Part shown: one piece after another, positions 11,201-23,110 of the stretch
Numbering within the stretch: position 1 is the stretch's first letter
Layout: the number at the start of each line of letters is the position of its first letter
Assembly (NCBI RefSeq): GCF_010183535.1
Contig: NC_071332.1
Location: 5,146,001 to 5,210,000 of the forward strand
Source: Caenorhabditis remanei
Taxonomy: Eukaryota; Nematoda; Chromadorea; Rhabditida; Rhabditidae
DNA: 64,000 bases
Direction of reading: 5' to 3'
Translations under genes and position numbers: made by a program
Notes under the pieces: model-generated
Database searches by the model: none
What the model saw: the letters and a program-made list of their open reading frames with translations, nothing else
What the model was told of the DNA's origin: nothing

Positions 11201-12239
11201 TCTTCAAGATACTGTAACTAGATACTGTAGATTGTCTTGCTATAAGAAGCCACTAGAAAACAAAAACTCGAGAATCTCATATGAAAGTTCTGAATTTTAT
11301 TTTACGTCGACACAGAAAAAGGTCTATGAAAATTAGATAAGGTTCACTCTAATTCATTAATGACTCAAATTTTTAGAAAGGTTTGTTTTAAAAAGCGTTC
11401 AGAGAGTACGTATGATTAGTAGAGGTAGAACTGATACCGAGGGTACACTAAAGAAAAAGAGGAAAGAAGAGAACGACTGTCTACCACGGAGCAATGTTGG
11501 TCATATGACAGTAACCAGAGACCTGTATGACTGTAGGGGCGGGGCTTATTGCGCGTCTTTCTGAGCATCCATATGTCCAGATTCCCATAGAGAATGATTA
11601 GTGGCAGGTGGAACAGAAGAGCATGAAAATGAGATGTGTGATTGACATTTTCTCAATGGTCTATGTTCATAGTTTAATTTTATGAATCTGAAGTGCTCTG
11701 CAAGCGATTGATTTAAAACAACAGACTCTAATTGGTCTTCAGCCTATCTAGATAAAACTTTCCATTCATTTTATCTGTTGGAGTTACGAAAGCAGCGCGG
11801 CGGATATCGAGAAGACGCCGGACCGGGGTTGTAAACCTTTTTGTTTCTAAATTTGCAGTTCAATTCGTCATAAACAACTATTAATTTTTTGCTGTCAGTA
11901 CGATGCCAAAAAGCAGCTGTATCAAAACGGTATTATCAGAATAGTTAGAGAGAAACCAAATCAAAGGTAAGAGACACAATGAGATTATGAAAGACATTTG
12001 ACGACGACCTAAGCCGATGATCACGCGTAACAAATATTTCGACCAAAACTCAATATGACAGAAATACTCAAAAGAAAATGCAATCAGCCAGAACCTCGAA
12101 TCAGAATTTTCAAAGATCGGAGGTGTGTAGAGCTAGGGACCCCAGATCAATTGAATTTTGAGCAAAACTGTTTGTGAATGCTACCCAACGGTGCTTAATG
12201 GGACAATGCCTAGTTTTAATATTCTGAACCTCCCCGAAA
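11201..12239. other. Spacer between repeat copies 1 and 2
   Basis: No gene is seen. The part at about 11450-11660 is a diverged relative of the GC-rich upstream segment of the repeat unit (GGGGCGGGGCTTATTG at about 11537). A 60-codon open frame at 11154-11336 is not credible. Confidence 0.5.
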
Positions 12240-13260
12240 AATCAATGCATTAGTTTTTAAGATAACTTACCAATTCTGGAATCCGATGCCGAATGAACAC
12301 GTTTCCCATGTATCCGAGTTGCCTCTCATCGTTGCATTTGGTGTATTGTCCTTTTCACTACGTCCAATCATTGATTCCATCGTGCGTTGTTAGGTGATGT
12401 TTTTGAAAAAAAAAATTGAATAAGGAAAAATATTTTCTTGACACTTTGCAATCTCAACGTACCCTAGATCGGGAGGATTCAAACCCGCGTCTACTGAAGT
12501 AAACCTCAGCCCGGATAGTATAGACTCCTTCACCCTCTGGTCGAAGTGTGTCTAACCGGTTCCGACACAGATAAGAATGGTGGGGGAAGTCAATAGAAAA
12601 TAAATTATCCCGTTTTTGGGAGTTGCATGTATAATTTCGTAGATTTCTAGCCTGGGAGGATTCAAACCCGCGTCTACTGAAGTAATCCTCAGCCCGGGTA
12701 TTATAGACTACTACATCCTCTGATCGACGAGTCTATCCGGTACCGACACAGAAAAGAATGGTGGGGGAAGTCAATAACATAAAAAGTATTCCTGTTTTGC
12801 ACTTACCAGTGGTTTGTGATAGGCATTTCTCTTCGTCGGGCACTCATCGAATCGTCGAAGTCATTGTATTGTTTTGCCCTTCAATCTGTTGTTGCGGAGT
12901 CAGTGATGGTGGTCTGCGGTGCTGAAAAAAATAATTGAATAATACGTGAATGCTACAACGCAAACTTGATAAGCTCATAAGAAGAAATAACTTGAGAGAT
13001 TATGAAAGGTGTATAGGTAACACAGGTAGATCGAATGCATTGAGAAACTGAGAGAGCCAAAAAACAGACGACTGCTCGGTTGGGAGTGAATGGGACAACT
13101 GACTGTATTCTACCAGTCTGACCTTATTATGACTGAGGGCGTGTCTTATTTGTCATCACCTGTTTGATTTCCCAGGAAGATAACTGACAGGTGCGAGTGT
13201 GTGTGGGAGAGAAGAACAATGAGAAAACTGGCCGATTTCTTCACATTCAAATTTATTATG
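12240..13260 (-). repeat. Gene-like repeat unit, copy 2 (compact)
   Basis: It has the same order as copy 1, on the minus strand: an upstream segment (13200-13080), an acceptor-like TCAG before CACCGCAGACC (about 12922), an exon-like block ending CACTG before GTAAGTGC (about 12808), a module at about 12770-12650, one diverged 54-bp unit, a module at about 12590-12470, the join GATCTAGGGTACGTTGAGAT (about 12474-12448), and a distal exon-like block (about 12400-12277) ending CCAGAATTG before GTAAGTTA. The distal block contains an ATG followed by about 36 open codons. Splice-like borders are conserved with the other copies although the internal sequence has drifted. Confidence 0.65.
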
Positions 13261-13339
13261 TCTTTATGATTTCAGTTCAAAAAAAAAGTCGGAACTTTAT
13301 CATTCCGACAATAGATGTGAGAATCGAGGGTGTGAACTG

Positions 13340-13790
13340 GGATCATGCAGACTCAATAATTTTGAATGTGAAGAAATCGGCCAGTGTTCTCATTGTTCTT
13401 CTCTCCCACACACACTCGCACCTGTCAGTTATCTTCCTGGAAAATCTAATAGATATTTTGATCGAGCCAAAACAAATCTCATGCAGACAGGTGTGAACGA
13501 CGGATTAATAGTTTATAAGAAGGCCAGCGCTCTTATTGTTCTTCACTTATCTTACTGGGAAATCAGACAGCAAACTGGACACGCCCCCAGTCCTAATGAG
13601 ATCAGACTGGTGGAATACAGTCAGTTGTCCCTTTCACTCCCGCACTGAGCAGTCGTCTCTTTTTGAGCTCTCCCTGTTTTTAATTGCATTCGATCTACCC
13701 GCGCTGAATCTTAATTTCTCCCTTGAGTTACCTCTTCTTGTGAGCTTATCAGATTCACTAACTGATATTTTGATTTTCAGTTCAATTTTT
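13340..13790 (+). repeat. Inverted partner of the copy 2 upstream segment
   Basis: The sequence is the reverse complement of 13000-13260 with moderate divergence: GTGAAGAAATCGGCCAGT and CACTCGCACCTGTCAGTTAT mirror the left arm, and 13590-13690 mirrors 13040-13130. The centre of symmetry is near 13300. A 121-codon open frame inside (13536-13901) is a by-product of this repeat. Confidence 0.7.
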
Positions 13791-14029
13791 CGTAAATTCA
13801 ATCAAAGTATGAAAAGCAGTAAACTTTCTTTCTTTTCTTCTGACTTCCCCCACTATCTCTCTAGTCCTCTCCTCTCTACTTCATTTCTAAACCCAATTTA
13901 AGAACAATCGATTCGAAAATTCGAATCATAATTCAACTAGAGTGAATCAAAACGAATGTTCCTACTTCTTCTATTTTGATGGCGAATAAAATTCATAACT
14001 TTCCTGCTAGTTTCACTAGTCTTTGTATT
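13791..14029. other. Spacer, no gene seen
   Basis: AT-rich sequence between the inverted partner of copy 2 and the start of copy 3; nothing recognisable. Confidence 0.4.
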
Positions 14030-14720
14030 CCAGTCATTTTTCCATGTATGGAAAATCTGATATAAAATTGCCCCCCACCGCTCTTTTGACAGCCTTGGCA
14101 TCACAAATATCTCCATTAATTGCTACTCTTTTCAAGAAAATACAAAAATTTATAACTAATCAATCTTCTCAGTTCTTTTTTTATCTCTTAGTTTTTCCAA
14201 AAGTTATTTTTCCCTGACCCCTATTATTGGCTCCTACTGCGGTAGATCAAACAAACAGCAGATGTCTTTATCCAACGTAAACATGTCAACTAATTCACAC
14301 GTTGTCTCCCTCGGTATGATGTCTGTGACATTGTTCTTCACATATTACCATCTGCCACCTTATCTTCTTGGGAAATCATACCGGACGCTGACAATAGGCC
14401 CCGCCCTCTGCACACATCTGCTAGAAGACCAGTAATCAGTCATTCTCTCCTCATTCCGGCATAGAAGGCGGTCTTTCTAATTAGTCTATTGTTTTGTCTA
14501 TTTCTTATAGTTTTCCACAACACGTTATATCATTCACTTTTAATTAAACTGTTTATTTCAGCACCGCGTACCAAGCCGAGATTAACACAGCCTCCACATC
14601 TGCAGATGGAAAACTTCAGTGACTAAGATCGACGAATGCCGGACGAGGAGAGATGATCGCAAAGGGAGACTCGAAAACTGGTAAGCGCTTTCAAAAACGG
14701 GATTTTTTTTAAATGTTATT
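14030..14720 (+). repeat. Gene-like repeat unit, copy 3: proximal part
   Basis: It is the reverse complement of 10730-11190 with high similarity. Landmarks: CCGCTCTTTTGACA (about 14078, mirroring 11145), GGCCCCGCCCTCTGCACACA (about 14398), an acceptor-like TTTATTTCAG before CACCGCGTACCAAGCC (about 14561), and a donor-like CTG|GTAAGC at about 14681. No long open frame spans the exon-like block, so a spliced non-coding RNA or a decayed gene are both possible. Confidence 0.7.
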
Positions 14721-14853
14721 GACTTCCCCAACCATTCTTATCTGTGTCGGTACCGGTTAGACACACTTCGACCAGAGGGTGAAGGAGTCCATACTATCCG
14801 GGCTGAGGTTTACTTCAGTAGACGCGGGTTTGAATCCTCCCGGGTTAGAAATC
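14721..14853 (+). repeat. Module M (first of about 24 plus-strand copies), tRNA-like
   Basis: The module of about 130 bp contains GGTTTGAATCC at 14827-14837, one mismatch from the tRNA box-B consensus GGTTCGANNCC, inside a potential stem (CCGGG...CCCGG). A second potential hairpin pairs CTTCGACC with GGGTGAAG. It is less AT-rich than its surroundings. It resembles the head of a tRNA-derived SINE; I could not fold a full cloverleaf, so a functional tRNA is unlikely. Minus-strand relatives lie at about 10363-10490, 10598-10725, 12468-12590 and 12650-12765. Confidence 0.55.
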
Positions 14854-15985
14854 AACAAAATTATAATTAAAATTCCTAAGAACAGGACTTTTTTTTATCT
14901 AGAAATCCACAAAATTATAATGAAAATTCCTAAAAACAGGACTTTTTTTAAATCTAGAAATCCACAAAATTATAATTGAAATTCCTAAAAACAGGACTTT
15001 TTTTAAATCTAGAAATCCATAAAATTATAATTAAAATTCCTAAAAACAGGACATTTTTAAATCTAGAAATCCATAAAATTATAATTAAAATTCCTAAAAA
15101 CAGGACATTTTTAAATCTAGAAATCCATAAAATTATAATTAAAATTCCTAAAAACAGGACTTTTTTTTATCTAGAAATCCACAAAATTATAATGAAAATT
15201 CCTAAAAACAGGACTTTTTTTAAATCTAGAAATCCACAAAATTATAATTGAAATTCCTAAAAACAGGACATTTTTAAATCTAGAAATCAACAAAATTATA
15301 ATTAAAATTCCTAAAAACAGGACTTTTTTTTATCTAGAAATCCACAAAATTATAATGAAAATTCCTAAAAACAGGACTTTTTTTAAATCTAGAAATCCAC
15401 AAAATTATAATTGAAATTCCTAAAAACAGGACATTTTTAAATCTAGAAATCCATAAAATTATAATTAAAATTCCTAAAAACAGGACATTTTTAAATCTAG
15501 AAATCAACAAAATTATAATTAAAATTCCTAAAAACAGGACTTTTTTTTATCTAGAAATCCACAAAATTATAATGAAAATTCCTAAAAACAGGACTTTTTT
15601 TAAATCTAGAAATCCACAAAATTATAATTGAAATTCCTAAAAACAGGACATTTTTAAATCTAGAAATCAACAAAATTATAATTAAAATTCCTAAAAACAG
15701 GACTTTTTTTTATCTAGAAATCCACAAAATTATAATGAAAATTCCTAAAAACAGGACTTTTTTTTAATCTAGAAATCCACAAAATTATAATTGAAATTCC
15801 TAAAAACAGGACATTTTTAAATCTAGAAATCCATAAAATTATAATTAAAATTCCTAAAAACAGGACTTTTTTTTATCTAGAAATCCACAAAATTATAATG
15901 AAAATTCCTAAAAACAGGACTTTTTTTTAATCTAGAAATCCACAAAATTATAATTGAAATTCCTAAAAACAGGGTATTTTTTAAT
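14854..15985 (+). repeat. 54-bp satellite block 1 (about 21 units)
   Basis: Tandem copies of an AT-rich unit recognisable by TCTAGAAATCCA, AAAATTATAATT and CCTAAAAACAGGAC. The typical unit is 54 bp; variants with a longer T run (CTTTTTTTTATC) and CACAAAATTATAATGAAAAT alternate with the main form, giving a higher-order pattern. Confidence 0.95.
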
Positions 15986-18625
15986 GAAATTAACTTCCCC
16001 AACCATTCTTATCTGTGTCGGTACCGGTTAGACACACTTCGACCAGAGGGTGAAGGAGTCTATAATAAACGGGCTGAGGTTTACTTCAGTAGACGCGGGT
16101 TTGAATCCTCCCGGGTTAGAAATCAACGAAATTATAATAGAAATTCCTAAAAACAGGACATTTTTAAATCTAGAAATCCATAAAATTATAATTAAAATTC
16201 CTAAAAACAGGACATTTTTAAATCTAGAAATCCATAAAATTATAATTAAAATTCCTAAAAACAGGACATTTTTAAATCTAGAAATCCATAAAATTATAAT
16301 TGAAATTCCTAAAAACAGGACATTTTTAAATCTAGAAATCCATAAAATTATAATTGAAATTCCTAAAAACAGGGTATTTTTTAATGAAATTAACTTCCCC
16401 AACCATTCTTATCTGTGTCGGTACCGGTTAGACACACTTCGACCAGAGGGTGAAGGAGTCTATACTATCCGGGCTGAGGTTTACTTCAGTAGACGCGGGT
16501 TTGAATCCTCCCGGGTTAGAAATCAGTAAAATTATAATTAAAATTCCTAAAAACAGGACATTTTTAAATATAGAAATCCATAAAATTATAATTGAAATTC
16601 CTAAAAACAGGACATTTTTAAATCTAGAAATCCATAAAATTATAATTGAAATTCCTAAAAACAGGGTATTTTTTAATGAAATTAACTTCCCCAACCATTC
16701 TTATCTGTGTCGGTACCGGTTAGACACACTTCGACCAGAGGGTGAAGGAGTCTATACTATCCGGGCTGAGGTTTACTTCAGTAGACGCGGGTTTGAATCC
16801 TCCCGGGTTAGAAATCAGTAAAATTATAATTAAAATTCCTAAAAACAGGACATTTTTAAATCTAGAAATCCATAAAATTATAATTAAAATTCCTAAAAAC
16901 AGGACATTTTTAAATCTAGAAATCCATAAAATTATAATTAAAATTCCTAAAAACAGGACATTTTTAAATATAGAAATCCATAAAATTATAATTAAAATTC
17001 CTAAAAACAGGACATTTTTAAATCTAGAAATCCATAAAATTATAATTAAAATTCCTAAAACCAGGACATTTTTAAATATAGAAATCCATAAAATTATGAT
17101 TGAAATTCCAAAAAACAGGACTTTTTTAAATCTAGAAATCAATAAAATTATAATTGAAATTCCTAAAAACAGGACATTTTTAAATCTAGAAATCCATAAA
17201 ATTATAATTAAAATTCCTAAAAACAGGACATTTTTAAATCTAGAAATCAACAAAATTATAATTAAAATTCCTAAAAACAGGGTATTTTTTATGAAATTAA
17301 CTTCCCCAACCATTCTTATCTGTGTCGGTACCGGTTAGACACACTTCGACCAGAGGGTGAAGGAGTCTATACTATCCGGGCTGAGGTTTACTTCAGTAGA
17401 CGCGGGTTTGAATCCTCCCGGGTTAGAAATCAACAAAATTATAATTAAAATTCCTAAAAACAGGACATTTTTAAATCTAGAAATCCATAAAATTATAATT
17501 GAAATTCCTAAAAACAGGGTATTTTTTAATGAAATTAACTTCCCCAACCATTCTTATCTGTGTCGGTACCGGTTAGACACACTTCGACCAGAGGGTGAAG
17601 GAGTCTATACTATCCGGGCTGAGGTTTACTTCAGTAGACGCGGGTTTGAATCCTCCCGGGTTAGAAATCAACAAAATTATAATTAAAATTCCTAAAAACA
17701 GGACATTTTTAAATCTAGAAATCAACAAAATTATAATTAAAATTCCTAAAAACAGGGTATTTTTTAATGAAATTAACTTCCCCAACCATTCTTATCTGTG
17801 TCGGTACCGGTTAGACACACTTCGACCAGAGGGTGAAGGAGTCTATACTATCCGGGCTGAGGTTTACTTCAGTAGACGCGGGTTTGAATCCTCCCGGGTT
17901 AGAAATCAACAAAATTATAATTAAAATTCCTAAAAACAGGACATTTTTAAATCTAGAAATCAACAAAATTATAATTAAAATTCCTAAAAACAGGGTATTT
18001 TTTATGAAATTAACTTCCCCAACCATTCTTATCTGTGTCGGTACCGGTTAGACACACTTCGACCAGAGGGTGAAGGAGTCCATACTATCCGGGCTGAGGT
18101 TTACTTCAGTAGACGCGGGTTTGAATCCTCCCGGGTTAGAAATCAACAAAATTATAATTAAAATTCCTAAAAACAGGACATTTTTAAATCTAGAAATCCA
18201 TAAAATTATAATTGAAATTCCTAAAAACAGGGTATTTTTTAATGAAATTAACTTCCCCAACCATTCTTATCTGTGTCGGTACCGGTTAGACACACTTCGA
18301 CCAGAGGGTGAAGGAGTCCATACTATCCGGGCTGAGGTTTACTTCAGTAGACGCGGGTTTGAATCCTCCCGGGTTAGAAATCAACAGAATTATAATTAAA
18401 ATTCCTAAAAACAGGACATTTTTAAATCTAGAAATCCATAAAATTATAATTGAAATTCCTAAAAACAGGGTATTTTTTAATGAAATTAACTTCCCCAACC
18501 ATTCTTATCTGTGTCGGTACCGGTTAGACACACTTCGACCAGAGGGTGAAGGAGTCCATACTATCCGGGCTGAGGTTTACTTCAGTAGACGCGGGTTTGA
18601 ATCCTCCCGGGTTAGAAATCAACAA
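15986..18625 (+). repeat. Mixed array of module M and 54-bp units, left block
   Basis: Nine M modules are interspersed with 1 to 8 added 54-bp units. Using the ATG-like anchor near the module centre (16050, 16450, 16742, 17357, 17595, 17833, 18070, 18308, 18546), spacings are 400, 292, 615, 238, 238, 237, 238 and 238 bp, close to 184+54n. Confidence 0.93.
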
Positions 18626-21600
18626 AATTATAATTAAAATTCCTAAAAACAGGACTTTTTTTTATCTAGAAATCCACAAAATTATAATGAAAATTCCTAA
18701 AAACAGGACTTTTTTTAAATCTAGAAATCCACAAAATTATAATTGAAATTCCTAAAAACAGGACTTTTTTTAAATCTAGAAATCCATAAAATTATAATTA
18801 AAATTCCTAAAAACAGGACATTTTTAAATCTAGAAATCCATAAAATTATAATTAAAATTCCTAAAAACAGGACATTTTTAAATCTAGAAATCCATAAAAT
18901 TATAATTAAAATTCCTAAAAACAGGACTTTTTTTTTATCTAGAAATCCACAAAATTATAATGAAAATTCCTAAAAACAGGACTTTTTTTAAATCTAGAAA
19001 TCCACAAAATTATAATTGAAATTCCTAAAAACAGGACATTTTTAAATCTAGAAATCAACAAAATTATAATTAAAATTCCTAAAAACAGGACTTTTTTTTA
19101 TCTAGAAATCCACAAAATTATAATGAAAATTCCTAAAAACAGGACTTTTTTTTAATCTAGAAATCCATAAAATTATAATTAAAATTCCTAAAAACAGGAC
19201 ATTTTTAAATCTAGAAATCCATAAAATTATAATTAAAATTCCTAAAAACAGGACATTTTTAAATCTAGAAATCCATAAAATTATAATTAAAATTCCTAAA
19301 AACAGGACATTTTTAAATCTAGAAATCAACAAAATTATAATTAAAATTCCTAAAAACAGGACTTTTTTTTATCTAGAAATCCACAAAATTATAATGAAAA
19401 TTCCTAAAAACAGGACTTTTTTTTAATCTAGAAATCCACAAAATTATAATTAAAATTCCTAAAAACAGGACTTTTTTTAAATCTAGAAATCCATAAAATT
19501 ATAATTAAAATTCCTAAAAACAGGACATTTTTAAATCTAGAAATCCATAAAATTATAATTAAAATTCCTAAAAACAGGACATTTTTAAATCTAGAAATCC
19601 ATAAAATTATAATTAAAATTCCTAAAAACAGGACATTTTTAAATCTAGAAATCAACAAAATTATAATTAAAATTCCTAAAAACAGGACTTTTTTTAAATC
19701 TAGAAATCCATAAAATTATAATTAAAATTCCTAAAAACAGGACATTTTTAAATCTAGAAATCAACAAAATTATAATTAAAATTCCTAAAAACAGGACTTT
19801 TTTTTATCTAGAAATCCACAAAATTATAATGAAAATTCCTAAAAACAGGACTTTTTTTTAATCTAGAAATCCACAAAATTATAATTAAAATTCCTAAAAA
19901 CAGGACATTTTTAAATCTAGAAATCCATAAAATTATAATTAAAATTCCTAAAAACAGGACTTTTTTTAAATCTAGAAATCCATAAAATTATAATTAAAAT
20001 TCCTAAAAACAGGACATTTTTAAATCTAGAAATCAACAAAATTATAATTAAAATTCCTAAAAACAGGACTTTTTTTTATCTAGAAATCCACAAAATTATA
20101 ATGAAAATTCCTAAAAACAGGACTTTTTTTTAATCTAGAAATCCACAAAATTATAATTAAAATTCCTAAAAACAGGACATTTTTAAATCTAGAAATCCAT
20201 AAAATTATAATTAAAATTCCTAAAAACAGGACTTTTTTTAAATCTAGAAATCCATAAAATTATAATTAAAATTCCTAAAAACAGGACATTTTTAAATCTA
20301 GAAATCAACAAAATTATAATTAAAATTCCTAAAAACAGGACTTTTTTTAAATCTAGAAATCCATAAAATTATAATTAAAATTCCTAAAAACAGGACTTTT
20401 TTTAAATCTAGAAATCCATAAAATTATAATTAAAATTCCTAAAAACAGGACTTTTTTTAAATCTAGAAATCCATAAAATTATAATTAAAATTCCTAAAAA
20501 CAGGACATTTTTAAATCTAGAAATCAACAAAATTATAATTAAAATTCCTAAAAACAGGACTTTTTTTTATCTAGAAATCCACAAAATTATAATGAAAATT
20601 CCTAAAAACAGGACTTTTTTTTAATCTAGAAATCCACAAAATTATAATTAAAATTCCTAAAAACAGGACTTTTTTTAAATCTAGAAATCCATAAAATTAT
20701 AATTAAAATTCCTAAAAACAGGACATTTTTAAATCTAGAAATCAACAAAATTATAATTAAAATTCCTAAAAACAGGACTTTTTTTTAATCTAGAAATCCA
20801 TAAAATTATAATTAAAATTCCTAAAAACAGGACATTTTTAAATCTAGAAATCCATAAAATTATAATTAAAATTCCTAAAAACAGGACATTTTTAAATCTA
20901 GAAATCCATAAAATTATAATTAAAATTCCTAAAAACAGGACTTTTTTTAAATCTAGAAATCCATAAAATTATAATTAAAATTCCTAAAAACAGGACATTT
21001 TTAAATCTAGAAATCAACAAAATTATAATTAAAATTCCTAAAAACAGGACTTTTTTTTATCTAGAAATCCACAAAATTATAATGAAAATTCCTAAAAACA
21101 GGACTTTTTTTTAATCTAGAAATCCACAAAATTATAATTAAAATTCCTAAAAACAGGACTTTTTTAAATCTAGAAATCCATAAAATTATAATTAAAATTC
21201 CTAAAAACAGGACATTTTTAAATCTAGAAATCCATAAAATTATAATTAAAATTCCTAAAAACAGGACATTTTTAAATCTAGAAATCAACAAAATTATAAT
21301 TAAAATTCCTAAAAACAGGACATTTTTAAATCTAGAAATCCACAAAATTATAATTAAAATTCCTAAAAACAGGACATTTTTAAATCTAGAAATCAACAAA
21401 ATTATAATTAAAATTCCTAAAAACAGGACATTTTTAAATCTAGAAATCCATAAAATTATAATTAAAATTCCTAAAAACAGGACATTTTTAAATCTAGAAA
21501 TCCATAAAATTATAATTAAAATTCCTAAAAACAGGACATTTTTAAATCTAGAAATCAACAAAATTATAATTAAAATTCCTAAAAACAGGACATTTTTAAA

Positions 21601-23110
21601 TCTAGAAATCCATAAAATTATAATTAAAATTCCTAAAAACAGGACATTTTTAAATCTAGAAATCAACAAAATTATAATTAAAATTCCTAAAAACAGGACA
21701 TTTTTAAATCTAGAAATCCATAAAATTATAATTAAAATTCCTAAAAACAGGACATTTTTAAATCTAGAAATCCATAAAATTATAATTAAAATTCCTAAAA
21801 ACAGGACATTTTTAAATCTAGAAATCAACAAAATTATAATTAAAATTCCTAAAAACAGGACATTTTTAAATCTAGAAATCCATAAAATTATAATTAAAAT
21901 TCCTAAAAACAGGACATTTTTAAATCTAGAAATCAACAAAATTATAATTAAAATTCCTAAAAACAGGACATTTTTAAATCTAGAAATCCATAAAATTATA
22001 ATTAAAATTCCTAAAAACAGGACATTTTTAAATCTAGAAATCAACAAAATTATAATTAAAATTCCTAAAAACAGGACATTTTTAAATCTAGAAATCCATA
22101 AAATTATAATTAAAATTCCTAAAAACAGGACATTTTTAAATCTAGAAATCCATAAAATTATAATTAAAATTCCTAAAAACAGGACATTTTTAAATCTAGA
22201 AATCCATAAAATTATAATTAAAATTCCTAAAAACAGGACATTTTTAAATCTAGAAATCCATAAAATTATAATTAAAATTCCTAAAAACAGGACATTTTTA
22301 AATCTAGAAATCCATAAAATTATAATTAAAATTCCTAAAAACAGGACTTTTTTTTATCTAGAAATCCACAAAATTATAATGAAAATTCCTAAAAACAGGA
22401 CTTTTTTTAAATCTAGAAATCCATAAAATTATAATTAAAATTCCTAAAAACAGGACATTTTTAAATCTAGAAATCCATAAAATTATAATTAAAATTCCTA
22501 AAAACAGGACATTTTTAAATCTAGAAATCAACAAAATTATAATTAAAATTCCTAAAAACAGGACATTTTTAAATCTAGAAATCCATAAAATTATAATTAA
22601 AATTCCTAAAAACAGGACATTTTTAAATCTAGAAATCAACAAAATTATAATTAAAATTCCTAAAAACAGGACATTTTTAAATCTAGAAATCCATAAAATT
22701 ATAATTAAAATTCCTAAAAACAGGACATTTTTAAATCTAGAAATCCATAAAATTATAATTAAAATTCCTAAAAACAGGACATTTTTAAATCTAGAAATCC
22801 ATAAAATTATAATTAAAATTCCTAAAAACAGGACATTTTTAAATCTAGAAATCCATAAAATTATAATTAAAATTCCTAAAAACAGGACATTTTTAAATCT
22901 AGAAATCCATAAAATTATAATTAAAATTCCTAAAAACAGGACATTTTTAAATCTAGAAATCCATAAAATTATAATTAAAATTCCTAAAAACAGGACATTT
23001 TTAAATCTAGAAATCCATAAAATTATAATTAAAATTCCTAAAAACAGGACATTTTTAAATCTAGAAATCCACAAAATTATAATTAAAATTCCTAAAAACA
23101 GGGTATTTTT
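18626..23110 (+). repeat. 54-bp satellite block 2, uninterrupted (about 83 units)
   Basis: About 4.5 kb of 54-bp units without an M module. The left half mixes several sub-variants in higher-order groups; the right half (about 21170-23100) is very homogeneous, alternating ATCCATAAAATT and ATCAACAAAATT types, which suggests recent expansion. Because 54 is a multiple of three, frames stay open for up to 328 codons on the minus strand (21061-22047); I do not treat these as genes. Confidence 0.95.

Noticed and set aside
16028..18637. Dozens of 60-200-codon frames beginning MKESILSGLRFTS or MGKLISLKNTLF
   Set aside because: They start in module M and run through 54-bp units on either strand; identical frames recur with every module, so they mirror the repeat and do not indicate genes.
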